Assembly (NCBI GenBank): GCA_949130485.1
Contig: OX422188.1
Location: 4,167,307-4,231,306, forward strand
Length of the DNA: 64,000 nt
Source of the DNA: Agelas oroides
Taxonomy: Eukaryota > Porifera > Demospongiae > Agelasida > Agelasidae
Reading direction: 5' to 3'
Made by a program: the position numbers and the translations under genes
The notes under the pieces: generated by a model
Seen by the model: only the letters and a program-made list of their open reading frames with translations
Database searches by the model: none
What the model was told of the DNA's origin: nothing
Part shown: piece after piece, positions 1 through 12,000 of the stretch
Position numbering within the stretch: position 1 is the first letter of the stretch
Layout: each line of letters opens with the position of its first letter

Positions 1-628
1 GAAGGAGGCCCGTTTGTGTGCGGGAAAGATCTGATAACGCCGTTTTAATCACCGAGGGGGTGCAGTGAAGCACGTGCAGGCTTGCTTAAGTACCAGGGAA
101 GATCGAGAAAGATGTTTTCACCACTATAGAGGTCCTGTGAGGCTAGTGCAAGCATGTTCATGTGCGAGAAAGAACTGATAACACCGTTTTAACCTCCGAG
201 GAAGTGCTGTGATGTACTTGCAGGCCTGTTTAAGCGCAAGAGAAGATCGAGAAGACAGTTTTAACCGTTGTGGAGGCCCTGTGAGGTTAGTGCAAGCCTG
301 TTTATGTGCGGTGAAGACGTAATAAGGCAGTTTTACTCACCGAGGGAGTGCTGTGAATTACGTGCAGGCTTGTTTAAGTGCCATGGAAGATCGAGAATGC
401 TCTTTTCACCACTGTAGAGGTCCTGTGAGGCTAGTGCATATCTGTTTATGTGCGGGAAAGACCTGATAAAGCCGTTTTAACCTCCGAGGAGGTGCTGTGA
501 AGCACTTGCAGGCCTGTTTATTTGCCAGAGAGGATCGAGAAAGCAGTTTTCACCGCTGTGGAAGCCCTGTGAGTTTGGTGCAAGCCAGTTTATCCGCGGG
601 AAAGACCTGATAACGCCGTTTTAATCAC

Positions 629-810
629 TTAAACAGGCCTGGAAGTGCTTCACAGCAACTCCTCGAAGGTTAAAAGGGCGTTATGAGGTGTTTCGCACAT
701 GATCAGCCTTGCGCTAGCCTCACAGGACCTGTACAGTGGTGAAAACAGCTTTCTCGATCTTCCCTGTCACTTAAACAAGCCTGCACGTGCTTAACAGCAC
801 CCTTCGGTAC
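629..810 (-). repeat. Inverted satellite segment, copy 1
   Basis: The satellite flips orientation after ...TTTTAATCAC, reads TTAAACAGGCCTGG..., and flips back after ...CCCTTCGGTAC at the palindrome CGGTACCG. The reverse complement gives about 1.3 ordinary monomers. The left junction shares CAC with both orientations. The same junctions recur at six other places in the window, so this is an inherited rearrangement that has been amplified. Confidence 0.93.
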
Positions 811-2050
811 CGGAGAAGATCGACAAAGCAGTTTTCACAGTTGTGGAGGCCCTCTGAGGTAGGTGCAACCATGTTTGTGTGCGGGAAAGACCTGATAACG
901 GCGTTTTAATCACCGAAGGGGTGCTGTGAAGCACGCGCAGGCTTGTTTAAGTGCCAGGGATGATCGAGAAAGCTGTTTGCACTGCTGTGGAGGCCCTGTG
1001 AGTTTGAAGGAAACCGGTTTATGTGCGGGAAATACCTAATAACGCAGTTTTAATCACAGAGGGTGTGCTGTGACGCACGTGCAGGCTTGTTTAAGTGCCA
1101 GGGAAGATCGAGAAAGCAGTTTTTACCGTTGTGGAGGCCCTGTGAGGTTGGTGCAAGCCTGTTTATGTGCGGAATATACCTGATAAACGCCGTTTTAACC
1201 TCCGAGAAGGTGCTGTAAAGCACTTGCAGGCCTATTTAGTGCCAGAGAGGATCGAGAAAGCAGTTTTCACCGTTGTGGAGGCCCTGTGAGCTTGGTGTGA
1301 GACTGTTTATGTGCGGAAAAGACCTGATAACGCCGTTGTAATCACCGAGGTGGTGCTGTTAAGCAATTGCAGGCTTGTTTAAGTAGCAGGGAAGATCGAG
1401 AGAGCTGTTTTCACCACTGTAGAGGTCCTGTGAGGCTAGTGCAAGCCTGTTCAGATGCGAGAAAGACCTCTTAACGCCGTTTTAGCCTCCGAGGTGGTGC
1501 TGTGAAGCACTTGCTGGCCTGTTTAAGTGCCAGAGAAGATCGAGAAGGGAGTTTTCACCACGGTAGAGGTCCTGTGAGGCTAATGCAAGCTTGTTCATGT
1601 GCGAGGAACACCTCATAACGCCGTTTTAACCTCTGAGGAGGTGCTGTGAATCACTTGCAGGCTTGTTTAAGTGCCAGAGAAGATCGAGAAACCATTTTCC
1701 ACTGCTGTGGAGGCCCTGTGAGTATGAAGGAGGCCCGTTTAGGTGGGGGAAAGATCTGATAACGCCGTTTTAATCACCGAGGGGGTGCTGTGAGGCACGT
1801 GCAGGTTTGTTTAAGTGCCAGGGAAGATCGAGAAAGCAGTTTTCACCGTTGAAGAGGCCCTGTGAGGTTGGTGCAAGCCTGTTTATGTGCGGGAAAGACC
1901 TGATAACGCCGTTTTAATCACCGAGGTGTTTCTGTGAAGCACGTGCATGCTTGTTTAAGTGCCAGGGATGATCAAGATAGCTGTTTTCACCACTGTAGGG
2001 GTCCTGTGAGGCTAGTTCTAGCCTGTTGATGTGCAAGAATGTACTCAATA

Positions 2051-2171
2051 CGCCGTTTTAACCTCCGAGGAGGTGCTCTGAAGCACTTGCAGGCCTGTTT
2101 AAGTGCCAGAGAAGATCGAGAAAGCTGTGAGTTTGAACCAAGGCTGTTTATGTTCGGGAAAGATCTAATAT
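2051..2171 (+). repeat. Shortened 121-bp satellite variant (type example)
   Basis: Landmark spacing is 121 bp instead of 144. Exactly 23 bp are missing between GAAAGCTG and TGAGTTTGAA, so the half-monomer core TTTTCACCGCTGTGGAGGCC is gone. Both ends of the lost piece carry CTG, as expected for a deletion between short direct repeats. The same deletion is seen at about 20 places (for example near 6690, 11530, 12660, 16730, 21430, 26770, 33020, 38600, 49230, 53590, 60415 and 62330), so it arose once and spread with its higher-order unit. Confidence 0.85.
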
Positions 2172-2899
2172 CGCCGTTTTAATTACCAAGGGTGTGCTGT
2201 GAAGCACGTGCAGGCTTGTTTAAGTGCCAGGGAAGATCGAGAAATCTGTTTTCACCGCTGTAGAGGTCCTGTGAGGCTAGTGAAAACCTGTTCATGTGCG
2301 AGAAAGACCTCATAACGCCGTTTTAACCTCCGAGGAGGTGCTGTGAAGTACTTGCAAGCCTGTTGAAGTGCCAGAGAAGATCGAGAAAGCAGTTTTCACC
2401 GTTGTTGAGGCCCTGTGAGTTTGGTGCAAGCCTGTTTGTGTGCGGGAAAGACCTCATAACGCCGTTTTAACCTCAGAGGAAGTGCTGTATAGCACTTGCA
2501 GGCCAGTTTAAGTCCCAGAGAAGATCGAGAAACCATTTATCACTGCTGTGGAGGCCCTGTGAATTTGAAGGAGGCCCGTTTATGTGCGGGAAAGATCTGA
2601 TAACCCCGTTTTAATTACTGAGGGGGTGCTGTGAAGCGCGTGCAAGCTTGTTTAAGTGCCAGGCAAGATCGAGAAAGATGTTTTAACCACTATAGAGGTC
2701 CTTTGAGGCTAGTGCAAGCCTGTTCATGTGCGAGAAAGACCTCATAACGCCGTTTTAACCTCCGAGGAGGTGCTGTGAAGTACTTGCAGGCCTGTTTAAG
2801 TGCCAGAGAGAATCAGAGAATCGAGAAAGCAGTTTTCACCTTTGTGGAGGCCCTGTGAGGTTGGTGCAAGCCTGTTTGTGTGCGGGAAAGACCTGATAC

Positions 2900-3033
2900 C
2901 GCCGTTTTAATCACCGAGGGGGTGCTATGAAGCACGTGTTGGTTTGCTTTAGTGCCAGAGAAGATCGAAAAGCCAATTTTCACCTCTGTAGAGGTCCTGT
3001 GAGGCTAATGCAAGCGTGTTTATGCGGCCATAA
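2900..3033 (+). repeat. Shortened 134-bp satellite variant (type example)
   Basis: The landmark spacing drops from 144 to 134 bp because GTTTATGTGCGGGAAAGACCTGATAACG is replaced by GTTTATGCGGCCATAACG, 10 bp shorter. The variant is always followed by CTCCCAAGGGAGTGCTGTGAAGCACCTGCAG. About eleven copies are seen, near 3020, 4020, 4585, 33910, 34910, 47870, 48290, 54475, 55478, 62624 and 63729. Three pairs are almost exactly 1000 bp apart (2927/3927, 33820/34821 and 54385/55385), so it marks an approximately 1.0-kb higher-order unit. Confidence 0.85.
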
Positions 3034-6000
3034 CGCTGTGTTAACCTCCCAAGGGAGTGCTGTGAAGCACCTGCAGTCCTGTTTAAGTGCCGGAGAAGAT
3101 CTAGAAAGCAGTTTTCAACGTTGTGGAGGCCCTCTGAGGTTGGTGCAAGCCTGTTTGCGTGCGGGAAAGATCTGATAACGCCGTTTTAATCACCGAGGGC
3201 GTGCTGTGAAGCACGTGCAGGCTTGTTTAGGTGCCAGGGAAGATCGAGAAAGCAGTTTTCACCACTATAGAGGTCCTTTTAGGCTAGTGCAAGCCTGTTC
3301 ATGTGCGAGACAGACCTCATAACGCCGTTTTAACCTCCGAGGAGGTGCTGTGAAGTACTTGCAGGCCTGTTGAAGTGCCAGAGGAGATCGAGAAAGCAGT
3401 TTTCACCGTTGTGGAGGCCCTGTGAGGTTGGTGCAAGCCTGTTTGTGTGCGGGAAAGACCTCATAACGCCGTTTTAACCTCCGAGGAGGTGCTGTGAAAC
3501 ACTTGCAGTCCTGTTTAAGTGCCAGAGAAGATCTAGAAAGCAGTTTTCACCGTTGTGGAGGCCCTCTGAGATTGGTGCAAGCCTGTTTGTGTGCAGTAAA
3601 GACCTGATAACGCCGTTTTAATCACCGACGAGGTGCTGTGAAGCAGGTGCAGGCTTGTTCAAGGTGCAGGGAAGATCGAGAAAGCTGTTTTCAACACTGC
3701 AGAGGTGCTGTGAGGCTAGTGCATGCCTGTTCAGGTGCAAGAAGAACCTTCATAACGCCGTTTTAACCTCCGAGGAGGTGCTGTGAAGTACTTGCAGGCC
3801 TGTTTAAGTGCCAGAGAGAATCGAGAAAGCAGTTTTCACCTTTGTGGAGGTCCTGTGAGGTTGGTGCAAGCCTGTTTGTGTGCGGGAAAGACCTGATACC
3901 GCCGTTTTAATCACCGAGGGGGTGCTATGAAGCACGTGCTGCTTTGTTTAAGTGCCAGAGAAGATCGAAAAAGGTGTTTTCACCTCTGTAGAGGTCCTGT
4001 GAGGCTAATGCAAGCCTGTTTATGCGGCCATAACGCTGTTTTAACCTCCCAAGGGAGTGCTGTGAAGCACCTGCAGCCCTGTTTAAGTGCCGGAAAAGAT
4101 CTAGAAAGCAGTTTTCACAGTTGTGGAGGCCCTCTGAGGTTGGTGCAAGCCTGTTTGTGTGCGGAAAAGACCTGATAACGCCATTTTAATCACCGAGGGG
4201 GTGCTGTGACACACGTGCAGGCTTGTTCAAGTTCCAGGGAAGATCGAGAAAGCTGTTTTCAACACTGCAGAGGTGCTGTGAGGCTAGTGCATGCCTGTTC
4301 AGGTGCGAGAAGAACCTCATAACGCCGTTTTAACCCCCGAGGAGGTGCTGTGAGGTACTTGCAGGACTGTTTAAGTGCCAGAGAAGATCGAGAAAGCTGT
4401 TTTCACCGCTGTGGAAGTCCTGTGAGGCTAGTGCAAGCCTGTTCATGTGCGAGAATGAACTGATAACGCCGTTTTAACCTCCGAGGAGGTGCTGTGAATC
4501 ACTTGCAGGCCTGTTTAAGTGCCAGAGAAGATCGAAAAAGCTGTTTTTACCTCTGTAGAGGTCCTGTGAGGCTAATGCAAGCCTGTTTATGCGGCCATAA
4601 CGCTGTTTTAACCTCCCAAGGGTGTGCTGTGAAGCACCTGCAGTCCTGTTTAAGTGCCGGAAAAGATCTAGAAAGCAGTTTTCACAGTTGTGGAGGCCCT
4701 CTGAGGTTGGTGCAAGCCTGTTTGTGTGCGGAAAAGACCTGATAACGCCATTTTAATCACCGAGGGGGTGCTGTGACACACGTGCAGGCTTGTTCAAGTT
4801 CCAGGGAAGATCGAGAAAGCTGTTTTCAACACTGCAGCGGTGCTGTGAGGCTAGAGCATGCCTGCTAAGGTGCGAGAAGAACCTCATAACGCCGTTTTAA
4901 ACCCCGAGGAGGTGCTGTTAGGTACTTGCAGGACTGTTTAAGTGCCAGAGAAGATCGAGAATGCTGTTTTCACCACTGTGGAAGTCCTGTGAGGCTAGTG
5001 CAAGCCTGTTCATGTGCGAGAATGAACTGATACCGCCGTTTTAATCACCGAGGGGGTGATGTGAAGCACGTGCAGGCTTGTTTAAGTGGCTGGGAAGATC
5101 GAGAAAGCTGTTTTCACCACTATAGAGGTCCTGTGAGGCTAGTGCAAGCCTGTTCATGTGGGAGAAAGACCTCATAACTCCCTTTTAACCTCCGAGGGGG
5201 TGCTGTGAAGCACTTGCAGGCCTGTTGACGTGCCAGAGAACATCGAGTAAGCAGTTTTCACCGTTGTGGAGGCCCTGTAAGTTTGAATGAGGCCCGTTTA
5301 TGTGCGGGAAAGATCTGATAACGCCGTTTTAATCAACGAGGGGGTGCTGTGAAGCACGTGCAGGATTGTTTAAGTGCCAGGGAAGATCGAAAAAGCTGTT
5401 TTCACCATTGTAGAGGTCCTGTGAGGCTAGTGAGTGCCTTTCATGAGGGAGAAATACCTCATAACTCCCTTTTAACCTCCGAGGTGGTGCTGTGAAGCAC
5501 TTGCAGGCCTGTTGACGTGCCAGAGAACATCGAGTAAGCAGTTTTCACCGTTGTGGAGGCCCTGTGAGGTTGGTGCAAGCCTGCTTATGTGCGGGAAAGA
5601 CCTGACAAAGTAGTTTTAATCACAGAGGGTGTGCTGTGACGCACGTGCAGGCTTGTTTAAGTGCCAGGGAAGATCGAGAAAGCAGTTTTCACCGTTGTGG
5701 AGGCCCTGTGAGGTTGGTGCAAGCCTGTTTATGTGCGGAATATACCTGATAACGCCGTTTTAACCTCCGAGGAGGTGCTGTAAAGCACTTGCAGGCCTGT
5801 TTAGTGCCAGAGAGGATCGAGAAAGCAGTTTTCACCGTTGTGGAGGCCCTGTGAGTTTGGTGTGAGACTGTTTATGTGCGGAAAAGACCTGATAACGCCG
5901 TTGTAATCACCGAGGTAGTGCTGTTAATCACGTGCAGGCTTGTTTAAGTAGCAGGGAAGATAGAGAAAGCTGTTTTCACCACTGTAGAGGTCCTGTGAGG

Positions 6001-9000
6001 CTAGTGCAAGCCTGTTCAGATGCGAGAAAGACCTCTTAACGCTGTTTTAGCCTCCGAGGTGGTGCTGTGAAGCACTTGCTGGCCTGTTTAAGTGCCAGAG
6101 AAGATCGAGAAGGCAGTTTTCACCACGGTAGAGGTCCTGTGAGGCTAATGCAAGCCTGTTCATGTGCGAGGAACACCTCATAACGCCGTTTTAACCTCTG
6201 AGGAGGTGCTGTGAATCACTTGCAGGCCTGTTTAAGTGTCAGAGAAGATCGAGAAACCATTTTCCACTGCTGTGGAGGCCCTGTGAGTTTGAAGGAGGCC
6301 CGTTTATGTGGGGGAAAGGTCTGATAACGCCGTTTTAATCCACGAGGGGGTGCTGTAAAGCACATGCAAGCTTGTTTAAGTGCCAGGGAAGATCGAGAAA
6401 GCAGTTTTCACCGTTGCGGAGGCCCTGTGAGATTGGTGCAAGCCTGTTTATGTGCGGGAAAGACCTGATAACGCCGTTTTAATCACCGAGGGGTTTCTGT
6501 GAGGCACGTGCAAGCTTGTTTAAGTGCCAGTGATGATCAAGATAGGTGTTTTCACCACTGTTGGGATCCTGTGAGGCTAGTTCTAGCCTGTTGATGTGCG
6601 AGAATGTACTCAATACGCCGTTTTAACCTCCGAGGAGGTGCTCTGTAGCACTTGCAGTCCTGTTTAAGTGCCAGAGAAGATCGAGAAAGATGTGAGTTTG
6701 AACCAAGGCTGTTTATGTTCGGGAAAGATCTAATATCGCCGTTTTAATTTCCAAGGGTGTGCTGTGAAGCACGTGCAGGCTTGTTTAAGTGCGAGGGAAG
6801 ATCGAGAAAGCTGTTTTCACCGCTGTAGAGGTCCTGTGAGGCTAGTGAAAACCTGTTCATGTGCGAGAAAGACCTCATAACGCCGTTTTAACCTCCGAGG
6901 AGGTGCTGTGAAGTACTTGCAGGCCTGTTGAAGTGCCAGAGAAGATCGAGAAAGCAGTTTTCACCGTTGTGGAGGCCCTGTGAGGTTGGTGCAAGCCTGT
7001 TTGTGTGCGGGAAAGACCTCATAACGCCGTTTTAACCTCAGAGGAAGTGCTGTATAGCACTTGCAGGCCAGTTTAAGTCTCATAGAAGATCGAGAAACCA
7101 TTTATCACTGCTGTGGAGGCCCTGTGAGTTTGAAGGAGGCCCGTTTATGTGCGGGAAATATCTGATAACCACGTTTTAATCACTGAGGGGGTGCTGTGAT
7201 GCACATGCAAGCTTGTTTAAGTGCCAGGGAAAATCGAGAAAGATGTTTTCACCACTATAGAGGTCCTTTGAGGCTAGTGCAAGCCTGCTCATGTGCGAGA
7301 AAGACCTCATAACGCCGTTTTAACCTCCGAGGAGGTGCTGTGAAGCACTTGCAGGCCTGTTGAAGTGCCAGAGAAGAACGAGAAAGCAGTTTTCACCGTT
7401 GTGGAGGCCCTGTGAGGTTGGTGCAAGCCTGTTTGTGTGCGGGAAAGACCTCATAACGCCGTTTTAACCTCCGAGGAGGTGCTGTGAAGAACTTGCAGGC
7501 CTGTTTAAGTGCCAGAGAAGATCGAGAAAGCAGTTTTCACCGTTGTGGAGGCCGTGTGAGGTTGGTGCAAGCCTGTTTGTGTGCGGGAAAGACCTGAGAC
7601 CGCCGTTTTAATCACCGAGGGGTTGCTGTGAAGCACGTGCAGGCTTGTTTAAGTGCCAAGGAAGATCGAGAAAGCTGTTTTCACCACTGTAGAGGTCCTG
7701 TGAGGCTAGTGAAGCCTGTTCATGTGCGAGAAAGAACTGATAACGCCGTTTTAACCTCCGAGGAGGTGCTGTGAATCACTTGCTGGCCTGTTTAAGTGCC
7801 AGAGAAGATCGAGAAAGCAGTTTTCATCATTGTGGATGCCCTCTGAAGTTGGTGCAAGCCTGTTTGTGTGCGTGAAAGAGCTGATACAGCCGTTTCAATC
7901 ACCGAGGGCGTACTGTGAAGCACGTGCAGGCTTGTTTAAGAGCCAGGGAAGATCGAGAAAGCTGTTTTCACCGTTGTGGAGGTCCAGTGAGGTTGGTGCA
8001 AGCCGGTTTATGGGCTGTAATGACCTGATAACGCCGTTTTAATCACCAAGGGCGTGCTGTGAAGCACGTTCAGGCTTGTTTAAGAGCCAGGGAAGATCGA
8101 GAAAGCTGTTTTCAACACTGTAGAGATGCTGTTAGGCTAGTGCATGCCTGTTCAGGTGCGAGAAAAACCTCATAACGCCTTTTTAACCGCCGAGAAAGTG
8201 CTGTGAAGTACTTGCAAGTCTGTTTAAGTGCCAGAGAAGATCGAGAAAGCAGTTTTCACCGTTGTGGAGGCCCTGTGACGTTGGTGCAAGCCTGTTTATG
8301 TGCGGGAAAGACCCGATACCGCCATTTTAATCACCGAGGGGTGCTGTGAAACACATGCAGGCTTGTTTAAGTGCCAGGGAAGATCGAGAAAGCTGTTTTC
8401 ACCACTATAGAGGTCCTGTGATGCTAGTGCAAGCCTGTCCATGTGGGAGAAAGACCTCATAACGCCGTTTTAACCTCCGAAGAGGTGCTGAGAAGAACTT
8501 GCAGGCCTGTTTAAGTGCCAGAGAAGATCGAGAAAGCAGTTTTCACCGTTGTGGAGGCCGTGTGAGGTTGGTGCAAGCCTGTTTGTGTGCGGGAAAGACC
8601 TGAGACCGCCGTTTTAATCACCGAGGGGTTGCTGTGAAGCACGTGCAGGCTTGTTTAAGTGCCACGGAAGATCGAGAAAGCTGTTTTCACCACTATAGAG
8701 GTCCTGTGAGGCTTGTGCAAGCCTGTTCATGCGGGAGAAAGACCTCATAACGCCGTTTTAACCTCCGAGGAGGTGCTGCATAGCACTTGCAGGCCTGTTT
8801 AAGTCCCAGAGAAGATCGAGAAACTATTTTTCACTGCTGTGGAGGCCCTGTGAGTTTGAAGAAGTTTCGTTTATGTGGGGGAAAGATCTGATAATGCCGT
8901 TTTAATCACCGAGGGGGTGCTGTGAAGCACGTGCTGGCTTGTTTAAGTGCCAGAGAAGATCGAGAAGGCATTTTTCATCGTTGTGGAGGCCCTCTGAGGT

Positions 9001-12000
9001 TGGTGCAAACCTGTTTGTGTGCGGGAAAGACCTGATACCTCCGTTTTAATCACCGAGGGCGTGCTGTGAAGCACGTGCAGGCCTGTTTAAGTGCCAAAGA
9101 AGATCGAGAAAGCAGTTTTCACCGTTGTGGAGGCCCTGTGATGTTGGTGCAAGCCTGTTTGTGTGCGAGAAAGACCCGAAACCGCCACCGAGGGCGTACT
9201 GTGGAGCACGTGTAGGCTTGTTTAAGTGCCAGGGAAGATCGAGAAAGCTGTTTTCACCACTATAGAGGTCCTGTGATGCTAGTGCAAGACTGTTCATGTG
9301 GGAGAAAGACTTCATAACGCCATTTTAACCTCCGAAGAGGTGCTGTGAAGTACTTACAGGCCTGTTTAAGTGCCAGAGAAGATCGAGAAAGCAGTTTCCA
9401 CCGTTGTGGAGGCCATGTGAGGATGGTGCAAGCCTGTTTGTGTGCGGTAAAGACCTGGTACCGCAGTTTTAATCACCGAGGGGCTGCTGTGAAGCACGTG
9501 CAGGCTTGTTTAAGTGCCAGGGAAGATCGAGAAAGCTGTTTTCACCATTATAGAGGTTCTGTGAGGCTACTGCAAGCCTGTTCATGTGCGAGAAAGAACT
9601 GATAACGCCGTTTTAACATCCGAGTAGGTGCTGTGAAACACTTGCAGGCATGTTTAAGTGCCAGAGAAGATCGAGAAGGCATTTTTCACCGTTGTGGAGG
9701 CCCTCTGAGGTTGGTGCAAACCTGTTTGTGTGCGGGAAAGACCTGATACCTCAGTTTTAATCACCGAGGGCGTGCTGTGAAGCACGTGCAGGCCTGTTTA
9801 AGTGCCAAAGAAGATCGAGAAAGCAGTTATCACCGTTGTGGAGGCCCTGTGATGTTGGTGCAAGCCTGTTTGTGTGCGAGAAAGACCCGAAACCGCCACC
9901 GAAGGCGTGCTGTGGAGCACGTGCAGGCTGGTTTAAGTGCCAGGGAAGATCGAGAAAGCTGTTTTCACCACTATAGAGGTCCTGTGATGCTAGTGCAAGC
10001 CTGTTCATGTGGGAGAAAGACCTCATAACGCCATTTTAACCTCCGAAGAGGTGCTGCGAAGTACTTGCAGGCCTGTTTAAGTGCCAGAGAAGATCGAGAA
10101 AGCAGTTTTCACCGTTGTGGAGGCCATGTGAGGATGGTGCAAGCCTGTTTGTGTGCGGTAAAGACCTGGTACCGCAGTTTTAATCACCGAGGGGCTGCTG
10201 TGAAGCACGTGCAGGCTCGTTTAAGTGCCAGGAAAGATCGAGAAAGCTGTTTTCACCACTATGGAGGTGCTGTGAAGCATGTTCATGTGGGAGAAAGACC
10301 TGATAACGCCGTTTTAACCTCCGAGGAGGTGCTGTGTAGCACTTGCAGGCCTGTTTAAGTCCGAGTGAAGATCTAGAAACCATTTTTCACTGCTGTGGAA
10401 GCCCTGTAAGTTTGAAGAAGTTCCGTTTATGTGCGGGAAAGATCTGATAACGCCGTTTTAATCACCGAGGGGGTGCTGTGAAGCACGTGCTGGCTTGTTT
10501 AAGTGCCAGGGAAGATCGAGAAAGCTGTTTTCATCAACTGTAGAGGTCCTGTGAGGCTAGTGCAAGCCTGCTCATGCGCGAGAAAGAACTGAGACCGACG
10601 TTTTAACCTCCGAGGGCGTGCTGTGAAGCACGTTCAGGCTTGTTTAAGAGCCAGGGAAGATCGAGAAAGCTGTTTTCAACACTGAAGAGATGCTGTTAGG
10701 CTAGTGCATAGCTGTTCAGGTGCGAGAAAAACCTCATAACGCCTTTTTAACCGCCGAGAAAGTGCTGTGAAGTACTTGCAGGCCTGTTTAAGTGCCAGAG
10801 AAGATCGAGAAAGCAGTTTTCACCGTTGTGGAGGCCTTGTGACATTGGTGCATGCCTGTTTGTGTGCGGGAAAGACCCGTTACCGCCATTTTAATCACCG
10901 AGGGGGTGCTTTGAAGCACGTGCAGGCTTGTCAAAATGCCAGGGATGATCGAGAAAGCTGTTTTCACCACTATAGAGGTCCTGTGATGCTAGTGCAAGCC
11001 TGTTCATGTGGGAGAAAGACCTCATAACGCCGTTTTAACTTCCGAAGAGGTGCTCAGAAGAACTTGCAAGCCTGTTTGAGTGCCAGAGAAGATCGAGAAA
11101 GCAGTTTTCTCCTTTGTGGAGGCCCTGTGAGGTTGGTGCAAGCCTGTTTGCGTGCGTGAAACACCTGATACCGCCGTTTTAATCACCGTGGGCGTGCTGT
11201 GAAACACGTGCAGGTTTGTTTAAGTGCTAGGGAAGATCGAGAAAGATGTTTTCACCACTGTAGTGGTCCTCTGAGGCTAGTGCAAGCCTGATCATGTGCG
11301 AGAAAGACCTCATAACGCCGTTTTGACGTCCGAGGAAGTGCTGTGAAGCACTTGCAGGCCTGTTTAAGTACAAGAGAAGATGGAGTAAGCAGTTTCCACC
11401 GCTGTAGAGGCCCTCTGAGCTTCGTGCAAGCCTGTTGATGTGCGAGAATGTACTCAATACGCCGTTTTAACCTCCGAGGAGGTGCTCTGAAGCACTTGCA
11501 ATCCTGTTTAAGTGCCTGAGAAGATCGAGAAAGCTGTGAGTTTGAACCAAGACTGTTTATGTTCGGGAAAGATCTAATATCGCCGTTTTAATTATCAAGG
11601 GTGTGCTGTGAAGCACGTGCAGGCTTGTTTAAGTGCCAGGGAAGATCGAGAAAGCTGTTTTCACCGCTGTAGAGGTCCTGTGAGGCTAGTGAAAACCTGT
11701 TCATGTGCGAGAAAGACCTCATAACGCCGTTTTAACGTCCCAGGAGGTGCTGTGAAGCACTTGCAGGCCTGTTTAAGTACCAGAGAAGATGGAGTAAGCA
11801 GTTTCCACCGCTGTAGAGGCCCTGTGAGCTTGGTGCAAACCTGTTTATGTGCGGGAAAGACCTCTTAACGCCGTTTTAGCCTCCAAGATGGTGCTGTAAA
11901 GCACTTGCCCGCCTGTTTAAGTGCCAGAGAAGATCGAGAAGGCAGTTTTCACCACGGTAGAGGTCCTATGAGACTAATGTAAGCCTGTTCATGTGCGAGA

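Noticed and set aside
3179..3610. CENP-B box in the satellite monomer
   Set aside because: The nearest words (TTCGGGAAAG, GTGCGGGAAAG) lack the required spacing of TTCG, A and CGGG. No convincing match was found by eye on either strand.
2927..4742. Serial open frames (82 codons, MKHV...SAREDRK type) as a family of small cysteine-containing proteins
   Set aside because: They consist only of satellite monomers, keep a 48-codon (or shortened) period, end at the recurrent GACCTGA, and have equally long partners on the other strand. No codon-level signal is evident.
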